From JAHFJU01 sp964354865 (GTDB lineage: Bacteria; Patescibacteriota; Gracilibacteria; UBA1369; UM-FILTER-53-11), in NCBI GenBank assembly GCA_964354865.1, contig CAYHBN010000049.1, positions 1 through 12,087 of the forward strand: DNA of 12,087 nucleotides. Direction: 5' to 3'. Made by a program: the position numbers and the translations under genes. Under the pieces are notes generated by a model. It was not told the DNA's origin and searched no databases. It saw only the letters and a program-made list of their open reading frames with translations. The stretch's first letter is position 1; each line of letters opens with the position of its first letter. Shown here in pieces: positions 6,498 to 12,087 of this stretch.

Positions 6498-6692
6498 ATG
6501 CCAGGAGTAGAACTTCCCAACGACGTATTAGATAGTCTAGAAGCTGCACATGCCGATGCAGCACGTAGAAGTGTTGAAACTCAAGACCGGCTAAACGCTC
6601 GAACAGATGCTGTGAAAGCGGCTGATACCAAGGCGGTAAATGCAGTTTTGCAACTAGTTTGGCAAAATGCCCGACGTGGGTATTCAAATTAA
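6498..6692 (+). CDS. Small hypothetical protein (64 residues), helical
   Basis: I do not recognise this protein. Nearly the whole length, from about residue 7 to 58, should be one or two amphipathic helices rich in Ala, Asp, Arg and Glu (DSLEAAHADAARRSVETQ and KAADTKAVNAVLQLVWQ). The pattern would suit a small coiled-coil or helical hairpin. There is no membrane span or cysteine. The leader is pyrimidine-rich without an SD sequence, and it probably shares a transcript with the gene at 6261. Confidence 0.5.
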   Translation: MPGVELPNDVLDSLEAAHADAARRSVETQDRLNARTDAVKAADTKAVNAVLQLVWQNARRGYSN

Positions 6693-6709
6693 TAATTGTA
6701 TTGAATAAC

Positions 6710-6715
6710 TATATT
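6710..6715 (+). promoter_or_regulatory. Candidate -10 box before the 125-residue gene
   Basis: TATATT, a 5/6 match, ends 5 bases before the ATG at 6721. No -35 or TGn extension is present and the region is AT-rich, so support comes mainly from the repeated spacing pattern in this window. Confidence 0.28.
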
Positions 6716-6720
6716 TCTCT

Positions 6721-7098
6721 ATGGAAAAAGGAAAATATGAAAGAATGACTGCAAGCATGACGAGACAGCGATCTCCGCGCAGTGGTGTAGAAACCACATC
6801 ACTCGTTGACGCCCTCGATACAGTTCAGAGTGCTGTGGTGCGAATTGCTGAGATAGAAACGGGTCCTCAGCCGAAACGCAGGAACCCTAGAGAAACAAAT
6901 AGCGGTGCGCCAGTGATGACTTCTATTATTGATAGGATCTTATTAGAACCTAAAGCAATTGCAGCGTTGCGCGCACAGCAACCAGGTGTTACAACTCCTT
7001 CTTCTGAATCTCTTCCCAACCTTGTTGCTCGTGTGCTACGGGATGTTCGTGAAAATGCATCATCTGCTAGGCCTAATCCAAGTACAGAGATCAAATAG
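6721..7098 (+). CDS. Hypothetical protein (125 residues)
   Basis: I do not recognise this protein. A basic start (KGKYERMTASMTRQRSPRSG) is followed by a short helix (SLVDALDTVQSAVVRIAEIE, about 27-46), a linker with PKRRNPRE, a second helical block (about 67-85, IIDRILLEPKAIAALRAQ) and a third (97-111, LPNLVARVLRDVREN). The tail is Ser/Pro-rich. Methionines at residues 9 and 13 are alternative starts; the first is kept because a TATATT box precedes it by 5 bases. There are no cysteines or membrane spans. Its stop is next to the extended -10 box of the peptidase gene. Confidence 0.55.
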   Translation: MEKGKYERMTASMTRQRSPRSGVETTSLVDALDTVQSAVVRIAEIETGPQPKRRNPRETNSGAPVMTSIIDRILLEPKAIAALRAQQPGVTTPSSESLPNLVARVLRDVRENASSARPNPSTEIK

Positions 7099-7107
7099 TG
7101 ATACAAT
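7099..7107 (+). promoter_or_regulatory. Extended -10 promoter of the M16 peptidase gene, leaderless
   Basis: TGA-TACAAT has the TGn extension and a 5/6 match to TATAAT. It fits in the 15-base gap after the previous gene and ends 6 bases before the ATG at 7114. No -35 match was found. Confidence 0.52.
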
Positions 7108-7113
7108 GCCCCC

Positions 7114-8385
7114 ATGCAAAAAACAACCTTCCCCAATGGATTACGCGTGGTGACGCACACACTTGAATCTACTCAGGCAGCGACTGTATTAATTTTGGTT
7201 GGCGCCGGTTCACGTTACGAAACTAAAAAACTCAACGGCATCTCGCACTTTTTAGAGCACATGTTTTTCAAAGGTGCTGAAAAATATAAAAATGCAAAAG
7301 AGGTGAGTGAGGCGATCGATATGATTGGTGGGGATTTTAACGCGTTCACGGGCAAAGAGTATGTCGGCTACTACGTAAAAGTGGCGGCTCGCCATGTTGA
7401 TACCGCTCTCGATGTGCTGTCTGACATGCTCCTGAAATCGCAGTTCGATCCTATTGAAATTGACAAAGAACGCGGTGTAATTATGGAGGAGTACAACATG
7501 TATCAAGATACGCCGATGTATCAAGTTGGTTGGGATTTTGAACGCTTAATGTACGGCGATCAGCCGATGGGTTGGGACCAAGTTGGCTCTAAAGAACTCA
7601 TTAATACGGTGACGAGAGAGGATTTTATGCAGTTCCAAAAGAATCTGTATACGCCCGAAAATATTGTGGTGAGCGTGGCCGGAAACATTGACCATGTGAA
7701 AATTTGTGCGCAGATCGAAAAACTTTTCTCAATGGAGAAAAGAACTCGGTCGCACGGCCCAAAATCTCTCGAAAAAAATCCTTCAACAGACCGCATTTTT
7801 TTACAGCATAAAAAGACTGAGCAGACACATATTGTAGTTGGTTTTCCAGGGCTTGCTGAACGCACAAAAGAGGAGTGGAAGCACTATGCACAACGTTTGC
7901 TCTCAATTATTTTGGGCGGAAACATGAGCTCGCGTATGTTCCTTGGAGTGCGTGAAGCAAAAGGACTTTGCTACTACATTTCAACTTCGACCGACGATTA
8001 TACTGACACGGGAATTATTTCTACCCGCGCGGGTGTCGACGTAAAACGTGCTCCCGATGCCGTTGCTGCAATTTGCGAGCAGTACAAAATAATGGTTGAC
8101 GATGGAATCACCGCTGCCGAATTGCACAAAGCAAAAGAGTACATAAAGGGCAAAATGATTTTGCGTTTAGAGGATTGTGAGGAGTACGCTCACTTACTCG
8201 GCAAAGAAGAACTTTTGTACAGCGAAGTCGACACGCCAGACGCGATTATGAAAAAAATCGACGCGGTCACCGTTGAGCAAGTGAATCAAATTGCCCGCGA
8301 GCTTTTCATACCAAGCGAACTTCGTTTAGCCGTCATTGGCCAGTGCGAGGATACGGGCGTGTTTGAAAAGGCGTTGAAGATGTAG
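7114..8385 (+). CDS. M16-family zinc metallopeptidase
   Basis: A 423-residue protein, the usual length of single-unit bacterial M16 peptidases (processing-peptidase/PqqL/YmxG type). The inverted zinc motif HFLEH is at residues 45-49: H45 and H49 bind zinc and E48 is the general base. The third ligand E126 follows after exactly 76 residues (HxxEH-x76-E) in GVIMEEYNMYQD. The C-terminal half has the REAKGLCYYISTSTD segment carrying the family's substrate-binding Arg/Tyr. All catalytic residues are present, so it should be active, probably degrading or processing peptides. There is no signal peptide. It has its own leaderless promoter. An imperfect hairpin about 20 bases after the stop may be a weak terminator. 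Confidence 0.93.
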   Translation: MQKTTFPNGLRVVTHTLESTQAATVLILVGAGSRYETKKLNGISHFLEHMFFKGAEKYKNAKEVSEAIDMIGGDFNAFTGKEYVGYYVKVAARHVDTALDVLSDMLLKSQFDPIEIDKERGVIMEEYNMYQDTPMYQVGWDFERLMYGDQPMGWDQVGSKELINTVTREDFMQFQKNLYTPENIVVSVAGNIDHVKICAQIEKLFSMEKRTRSHGPKSLEKNPSTDRIFLQHKKTEQTHIVVGFPGLAERTKEEWKHYAQRLLSIILGGNMSSRMFLGVREAKGLCYYISTSTDDYTDTGIISTRAGVDVKRAPDAVAAICEQYKIMVDDGITAAELHKAKEYIKGKMILRLEDCEEYAHLLGKEELLYSEVDTPDAIMKKIDAVTVEQVNQIARELFIPSELRLAVIGQCEDTGVFEKALKM

Positions 8386-8404
8386 GTTCCGTCATATCGA
8401 GCAG

Positions 8405-8433
8405 CGCATCTTGACAGAAGTCTCAATGATGCG
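8405..8433 (+). terminator. Imperfect hairpin after the peptidase gene, overlapping a promoter
   Basis: CGCATCTTGA (8405-8414) pairs with TCAATGATGCG (8423-8433) with one bulged T, leaving an 8-base loop. It lies 20 bases after the peptidase stop but is followed by mixed sequence rather than a T run, so termination would be weak. It includes the TTGACA box of the next promoter, so it may instead matter for regulation or be chance. Confidence 0.3.
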
Positions 8434-8439
8434 TACTAT
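8411..8439 (+). promoter_or_regulatory. Sigma70-type promoter of the six-cysteine protein gene
   Basis: TTGACA (6/6, 8411-8416), a 17-base spacer, then TACTAT (4/6, with the key T1, A2 and T6, 8434-8439). A start near 8446 gives a leader of about 26 bases with no SD sequence. Closer to the ATG, TATACC (8461-8466) is a weaker alternative that would be leaderless. Confidence 0.5.
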
Positions 8440-8471
8440 TACTTGCCTATTGTATATAACTATACCTTTGT

Positions 8472-8825
8472 ATGAGTGAACGACCGAAACACAATGAGAC
8501 AATGAATCGCGCTTCTCGAGAAGAAAGGGTTATTGTTGCTATTGGAGCCTTAGCTATTTCTGCGGGTATTTCGTGGTACGTTCGTGGGCTTATTGAAAAT
8601 CCTCAATTACAAACAGCAAAACCTGAAAAAGACTGTGTTGTTCGGGTTTCGCCTACCTGCCTCGCATGGCAATTAGAGTCATCAGAAGATGCCACATGCC
8701 GAACTCACTATCTAGATTTTAGTCCTGAGCGTAAAGGAGTAGCACTTACTCCTCGTGAACCTCGGTGTTTGGGAGAGTATAAAAAAGTAGATGAAGACCG
8801 CTGTGACTGTACCTTGGTAAAGTAA
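8472..8825 (+). CDS. Small membrane-anchored protein with six cysteines
   Basis: I do not recognise the family. The protein has 117 residues: a charged N-terminus (1-19), one hydrophobic span at about 20-37 (VIVAIGALAISAGISWYV) and a polar domain. The basic residues before the span (R14, R17, R20) and its position suggest an N-in anchor with the domain outside, although R38 after the span weakens this. The domain holds six cysteines (55, 63, 76, 99, 111, 113), the last two as CDC, an even number suited to disulfides in an exported domain or to metal binding. A second methionine at residue 11 is a possible start. The gene lies alone between the peptidase and ndk genes. Confidence 0.6.
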   Translation: MSERPKHNETMNRASREERVIVAIGALAISAGISWYVRGLIENPQLQTAKPEKDCVVRVSPTCLAWQLESSEDATCRTHYLDFSPERKGVALTPREPRCLGEYKKVDEDRCDCTLVK

Positions 8826-8831
8826 CTGCTG

Positions 8832-8860
8832 TTGGCAACGGACATGTTTTTCTATAAAAT
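8832..8860 (+). promoter_or_regulatory. Candidate promoter of ndk
   Basis: TTGGCA (5/6, 8832-8837), a 17-base spacer and TAAAAT (5/6, 8855-8860). A start near 8867 gives a leader of about 59 bases ending in a pyrimidine tract without an SD sequence. A second, weaker possibility is ACTAAT (8914-8919), 6 bases before the ATG, which would be leaderless. Confidence 0.42.
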
Positions 8861-8925
8861 CGCCGTGGTTTAGAGTATCTGCATCTATCCAATCTAATAA
8901 TCTATTATATCTAACTAATCTCTCT

Positions 8926-9387
8926 ATGGAACGAACTCTCGTTATTGTGAAGCCAGATGGTGTACAGCGCGGACTAGCCGGTGAAGTTATGAAACGTTTT
9001 GAACAAAAAGGATTAAAAGTGGTTGGCCTTAAAATGATGACTTTGAATGAAGCGGTGTTGCGTGATCACTATGCGCATATTGCCGATAAGCCTTTTTACC
9101 CAGGTGTTGAGGCGTTCATGATGAAGAGCCCTGTTGTTGCAATGTGTATCGAAGGATTACAATGCGTTAATGCGGTTCGCTTACTTTGCGGCATTACAAA
9201 GGCACGCGAGGCAGATGCAGGAACAATTCGTGGAGATTTCGCGATGAGCGTTGCATGTAATGTAGTGCACGCATCTGACTCTGTTGAAAATGCTGAAAAA
9301 GAAGTTAAGCGCTTCTTTAAAGCTGATGAAATATATTCATACGACAAGAGCGAATACATGCATGTGTATTCGAATGATGAGGTGTAA
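8926..9387 (+). CDS. ndk: Nucleoside diphosphate kinase
   Basis: A 153-residue enzyme, close to the usual 140-155. It moves the terminal phosphate from ATP to other nucleoside diphosphates through a phosphohistidine, balancing NTP and dNTP pools. The start TLVIVKPDGVQRG, the PFYPGVEAFM segment, R85 in NAVRLLCG, the GTIRGDF segment and the active-site block NVVHASDSVENA with H115 as the phosphorylated residue are all present. The C-terminus, from about residue 133, is longer and less typical than in short NDKs. No truncation or missing catalytic residue was seen. It is flanked by promoters on both sides and probably forms its own transcript. Confidence 0.97.
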   Translation: MERTLVIVKPDGVQRGLAGEVMKRFEQKGLKVVGLKMMTLNEAVLRDHYAHIADKPFYPGVEAFMMKSPVVAMCIEGLQCVNAVRLLCGITKAREADAGTIRGDFAMSVACNVVHASDSVENAEKEVKRFFKADEIYSYDKSEYMHVYSNDEV

Positions 9388-9412
9388 ATAATGGCGCGGA
9401 TAACGGGCTTGA

Positions 9413-9441
9413 TTGACAAAATCCGAGCGGCGCCTTATAAT
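9413..9441 (+). promoter_or_regulatory. Full-consensus sigma70 promoter, leaderless
   Basis: TTGACA (9413-9418), exactly 17 bases, then TATAAT (9436-9441): both boxes and the spacing are ideal. Only 7 bases separate TATAAT from the ATG at 9449, so transcription should begin at or next to the start codon. The TTG of the -35 box is in frame with the gene and could be mistaken for its start. Confidence 0.85.
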
Positions 9442-9448
9442 CCACTCT

Positions 9449-10147
9449 ATGAATATTAGGAGTGAATCTATAAATATTGGGCTCAGTATTGCTGGTTTCC
9501 GTAAGGAAGGAGCAACGTTGGTCGTGCCTGATGGAAAAACGTATCGCTATGTAAAAACTGGCCCGGACGAGATTACCGTACTCTCTACTAAGAAATTAGG
9601 AACGGATTCTGGGGAATCGGATTCGGATGATTTTGTTTTGGCTCCGGGCGGCTATGTAGCAGATGGCGTTACACGTGTTGCCACTGCGTCTGGAGAAGAT
9701 CTTGAAGTGGCTGATGGCATCTTAACTGGAAATGGTACTCGTTTTTTTGATGGCATTGTTGCCGGAGATCGTGAACTCGAAGCTAAACTCAATTCATTGA
9801 GTGCTGATGAAAGGAGGGCTTTAGTAGCTCGTCTCGAAATTTCATATTTGGAACAAAACAATCAGTATCGTCGCGTAGTGGATTTCTTCACTAATTCTCA
9901 ATCGAGCGATGCCGGTTTACCTCAACACTCAAACGTAAAAAATCTTCTTTCAATTACTGGAAAATTAATGCTGCTCGTTAGAATCCTTGCGGTGAGGCAC
10001 CCTGACCTTGAGCGTAGTGGTTTTTTTGTCGACGTTTTGAAAACCGTTACTGATCATTACTCAAAGTTAGTAGAGTTAGATGCTATTCTTACGCAGGCAC
10101 TTTCAAAAACACAGAGAGTTCTCAGTAGATCATCTGATGCTTTATAG
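9449..10147 (+). CDS. Hypothetical protein (232 residues) under a consensus promoter
   Basis: I do not recognise this protein. The start is ATG 9449; an in-frame TTG at 9413 is part of the -35 box and is rejected. The N-terminal part (about 1-107) is predicted beta-rich with many Gly and Asp (TLVVPDGKTYRYVKTG, a TDSGESDSDD acidic patch at 52-61, then LEVADGILTGNGTRFFDGIV). The C-terminal part (about 108-226) is helical, with ADERRALVARLEISYLEQ at about 119-136 and longer amphipathic helices after 160. There is no cysteine, signal peptide or membrane span, so it is probably cytosolic. It is followed by pabB after 34 bases. The strength of its promoter suggests an abundant protein. Confidence 0.72.
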   Translation: MNIRSESINIGLSIAGFRKEGATLVVPDGKTYRYVKTGPDEITVLSTKKLGTDSGESDSDDFVLAPGGYVADGVTRVATASGEDLEVADGILTGNGTRFFDGIVAGDRELEAKLNSLSADERRALVARLEISYLEQNNQYRRVVDFFTNSQSSDAGLPQHSNVKNLLSITGKLMLLVRILAVRHPDLERSGFFVDVLKTVTDHYSKLVELDAILTQALSKTQRVLSRSSDAL

Positions 10148-10181
10148 GTGACGTGTAGTATGGTTATGCTGTGTATGTAAC

Positions 10182-11363
10182 ATGAATACCTCTGCTCAAA
10201 ACTACTTTCTTGAACTTCGTAATAAGGGTATTCGTGCCGCGATTTTTGAGGGTAATTGGGGACACATAGTAGAAAAGGGGAATTTTGTTTTCGAGCTGGG
10301 GGAAAGGCTTGGGCTCATTGAAGCTGAGAGGCAAAAAAAATCGATTTGTGGATTCAAAACCTACGAGGGCGAGGAGTTTTTTTATGAGATTTTAAAAACG
10401 CATGAGTTTGCGCAAAATATGGGTGTGCCTCATACCAATATAACGTCGCAGAATGAGAATAAATTAGAGGTAATCGTGCCCGACGACATGGCATACGCGC
10501 AAAAAATCGCAGAAATTAAAGAGCTGATTGCGGCGGGTGAAACGTATCAAGTGAATTACTCAATTCCTTTCGAGATTTCGGCAGTGGGCAAAGACCCATT
10601 TGAAATTTACTGTGCACTGACGCGAATCAATCCTTCACCCTATATGTGTTACATCGAGACCGAAGATGGCGCACTCATTTCGAATTCGCCGGAGTGTCTT
10701 TTTGAACTTTCTGCTGACGGATTTATTAAAACGCTGCCAATAAAGGGAACTATGAAGAGGGGCGAAAACCCTCAAGAAGATGCGCAAAATGAGGCAGCTC
10801 TTTCAGCCAGCGAAAAAAATAAAGCCGAGCTCGCCATGATTGTTGATCTTGAAAGAAATGATTTGGGAAAGGTTTGTAAGCCGGGAACAGTACGTGTTCA
10901 GAGATCTGAATCTGGTGATTTTCGAATAATTGAAAAATATTCTCATGTGATTCATACCGTAGCCCGCGTAGAGGGCAGCTTACGAAATGACAAGTCATGG
11001 CGCGACGCCTTAGATGCGCTCTTCCCCGGCGGTTCAGTTACTGGTTGCCCTAAAATCCGCACCATGGAAATAATAAAAAAACTTGAGAACGGCTCTCGTG
11101 GTATTTACTGTGGTAGCGCCGGATTTATTTTACATAAAGCAGAAAACTCAGTAGAGAAGTCACGTGAACTTGCTTCGGACAAGGCGCAAACTGCGATTTT
11201 CAGCATTCTTATCCGCTCGCTCTGGTTCGATAAAAAAACACAAAAAATAGCCTTTCGTTCTGGTGGCGGCATCGTTGCCGATTCAGTTGCTAGCGAGGAG
11301 TATAATGAACTCATCAATAAAGCGGCTGCGATTGAATCGGTTCTAAAATCACGCACAAACTAA
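10182..11363 (+). CDS. pabB: Aminodeoxychorismate synthase component I
   Basis: A 393-residue chorismate-using enzyme that makes 4-amino-4-deoxychorismate, the first step to p-aminobenzoate and folate. The key motif is PIKGTMKRG with K188, the lysine that forms the covalent intermediate in PabB; anthranilate synthase TrpE has alanine there. Other motifs are AGETYQVNYS (118-127), NPSPYMCYIE, ELAMIVDLERNDLG (216-229), EKYSHVIH, FPGGSVTGCPKIRTMEII (281-298), CGSAGF (310-315) and SGGGIVADS (360-368). Compared with E. coli PabB, about 15 extra residues lie between CGSAGF and the ILIRSL strand, around 316-335. The N-terminal domain is somewhat shorter than usual. The glutaminase partner PabA is absent from the window. 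The GNAT gene follows after 2 bases. No SD sequence was seen; the best upstream -10 is TATGCT (10165-10170). Confidence 0.9.
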   Translation: MNTSAQNYFLELRNKGIRAAIFEGNWGHIVEKGNFVFELGERLGLIEAERQKKSICGFKTYEGEEFFYEILKTHEFAQNMGVPHTNITSQNENKLEVIVPDDMAYAQKIAEIKELIAAGETYQVNYSIPFEISAVGKDPFEIYCALTRINPSPYMCYIETEDGALISNSPECLFELSADGFIKTLPIKGTMKRGENPQEDAQNEAALSASEKNKAELAMIVDLERNDLGKVCKPGTVRVQRSESGDFRIIEKYSHVIHTVARVEGSLRNDKSWRDALDALFPGGSVTGCPKIRTMEIIKKLENGSRGIYCGSAGFILHKAENSVEKSRELASDKAQTAIFSILIRSLWFDKKTQKIAFRSGGGIVADSVASEEYNELINKAAAIESVLKSRTN

Positions 11364-11365
11364 CT

Positions 11366-11803
11366 ATGAATATTACTCTCGTCACCTCTGTCTCAGAAAT
11401 TATGCCACTCGTGAAAGTGTACAGCCATACTTTTTCTCAGCCACCATTTAATGAAGATTGGAACGAAAAAGTTTCTGTCGTTCACTTTGAAGAAGTATTG
11501 AAAAATGGCATGGGAATCTGTTTTTATGCCGAAGAAGATGACGTTCAAATTGGTCTTATTCTCGCCAGATTTTTTACATGGCACGATGGTATGCGCGTGT
11601 TTATTGAAGATCTTTTTGTGCACGCAGATCATCAGCGTAAAGGCGTAGGAAAAAAACTTCTGAGCGCGCTCGAGAAAGCTGCAAAAGAACATAACTGCGT
11701 GGCTATGGATTTGCTTACTCAAAAAGAAGCCGATGCGGTTGAGTTTTATCACAAACATAGTTTTACACCAACTGGTTACATTCAGCTCTCAAAAAAACTT
11801 TAG
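11366..11803 (+). CDS. GNAT-family N-acetyltransferase
   Basis: A 145-residue single-domain GNAT protein that would move an acetyl group from acetyl-CoA to an amine. Motif A is VFIEDLFVHADHQRKGVGKKLL, where Q90-R91-K92-G93-V94-G95 is the acetyl-CoA pyrophosphate loop (Q/R-x-x-G-x-G/A). Motif B is AVEFYHKHSF (124-133), followed by a TGYIQLSKKL end. The ATG is 2 bases after the pabB stop, and the class IV aminotransferase starts 18 bases after it, so all three are probably one operon. The substrate cannot be inferred, and a link to p-aminobenzoate or folate is only suggested by position. No SD sequence. Confidence 0.88.
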   Translation: MNITLVTSVSEIMPLVKVYSHTFSQPPFNEDWNEKVSVVHFEEVLKNGMGICFYAEEDDVQIGLILARFFTWHDGMRVFIEDLFVHADHQRKGVGKKLLSALEKAAKEHNCVAMDLLTQKEADAVEFYHKHSFTPTGYIQLSKKL

Positions 11804-11821
11804 TTCGTAATTGCGTTTGTT

Positions 11822-12087
11822 ATGATCGTCTATCTCAACGGAAAATTTGTGCCGGCAAAAGAGGCCAAACTAACGATTTTTGATCCGGGATTTATGTATG
11901 GCGACGGTATTTTTGAAACGCTGCGAACGTACAAGCACAAAATAATTTTGCTTGATGAACACATTGAACGCTTAAAGGAATCAGCAAAAATGCGGGGATG
12001 GAAACTTACCTGGAGCCGAAAAGAACTTGGCGATATTATTACAAAGACACTTAAGAAAAATACCTACGAAGAAGCTCGCGTCAGAAT
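11822..12087 (+). CDS. pabC: Class IV PLP-dependent aminotransferase/lyase, probably PabC (3' end missing)
   Basis: The first 88 codons are present, running off the right edge. The start MIVYLNGKFVPAKEAKLTIF, then FMYGDGIFETLRTY (24-37) and LLDEHIERLKESA (43-55), is typical of fold-type IV PLP enzymes. The family includes 4-amino-4-deoxychorismate lyase (PabC), branched-chain aminotransferase (IlvE) and D-amino acid aminotransferase. The catalytic lysine and the residues that separate these lie beyond the window. Because pabB is two genes upstream in the same cluster, PabC is the best guess, removing pyruvate to release p-aminobenzoate. The ATG is 18 bases after the GNAT stop and has no SD sequence. 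Confidence 0.75.
   Translation, partial: MIVYLNGKFVPAKEAKLTIFDPGFMYGDGIFETLRTYKHKIILLDEHIERLKESAKMRGWKLTWSRKELGDIITKTLKKNTYEEARVR

Noticed and set aside
6343..6687. A 114-codon minus-strand frame across two small plus-strand genes
   Set aside because: It is rich in His, Leu and Arg as expected of a complement frame, and has no visible promoter. The plus-strand frames look more natural and line up with their neighbours, but this is the least certain rejection.
8831..8839. GTTGGCAAC palindrome followed by a T run as a terminator
   Set aside because: The stem is only four bases, the T run is eight bases away, and the site is better explained as the -35 region of ndk.
9413..9415. TTG at 9413 as the start of the unknown gene
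   Set aside because: It is the first part of a perfect -35 box, and the ATG at 9449 fits the promoter geometry.
1..12087. CRISPR arrays, tRNA or rRNA genes, insertion sequences, phage or plasmid genes
   Set aside because: I saw no regularly spaced repeats, no tRNA-like cloverleaf or rRNA segment, no transposase or integrase, and no terminal repeats.
1..12087. TGA recoding (as in some CPR lineages)
   Set aside because: No gene needs in-frame TGA to be read through, and the one TGA stop at 1408-1410 follows a normal C-terminus.

Overview
The window is gene-dense bacterial DNA of moderate GC content, with 18 supported genes, no RNA genes, no insertion sequences and no CRISPR array. No gap between genes exceeds about 150 bases. 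The standard bacterial code fits: the one TGA stop ends its gene at the expected C-terminus. None of the 18 genes has a convincing Shine-Dalgarno (SD) sequence at its preferred start. Several first genes have a sigma70-type -10 box 5-8 bases before the start codon, which predicts leaderless mRNAs. The promoters are of the TTGACA/TATAAT type, which argues against Bacteroidota, the other large SD-poor group. Together with compact gene layout and short unknown proteins, this suggests a Patescibacteria (CPR) lineage. That assignment is an inference; no marker gene proves it.

Layout. 1-1410 (+): an O-carbamoyltransferase cut by the left edge. 1438-1472: a hairpin between convergent genes. 1480-2736 (-): a PLDc_N-like membrane protein followed by a MntA/HepT (type VII) toxin-antitoxin pair. 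2822-4142 (+): a membrane-anchored SGNH-fold protein and a 52-residue DUF5989-like membrane protein. 4139-6116 (-): a Phd/YefM-like antitoxin, a MazF/PemK-like toxin and a PIF1-like helicase. 6261-7098 (+): three small unknown proteins. 7114-9387 (+): an M16 zinc peptidase, a six-cysteine membrane-anchored protein and nucleoside diphosphate kinase. 9449-10147 (+): an unknown protein behind a full-consensus promoter. 10182-12087 (+): PabB, a GNAT acetyltransferase and a class IV aminotransferase (probably PabC), cut by the right edge.

How the genes may work together. The carbamoyltransferase, SGNH protein and DUF5989 protein look like one functional group, probably modifying a glycan or other exported small molecule, but they are split by the inverted toxin-antitoxin block. 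PabB and the class IV enzyme would together convert chorismate to p-aminobenzoate for folate; the amidotransferase subunit PabA is not in the window. The two toxin-antitoxin modules are unrelated to each other. The MazF-type module has a 15-base inverted repeat just before its antitoxin, a likely autoregulation operator.
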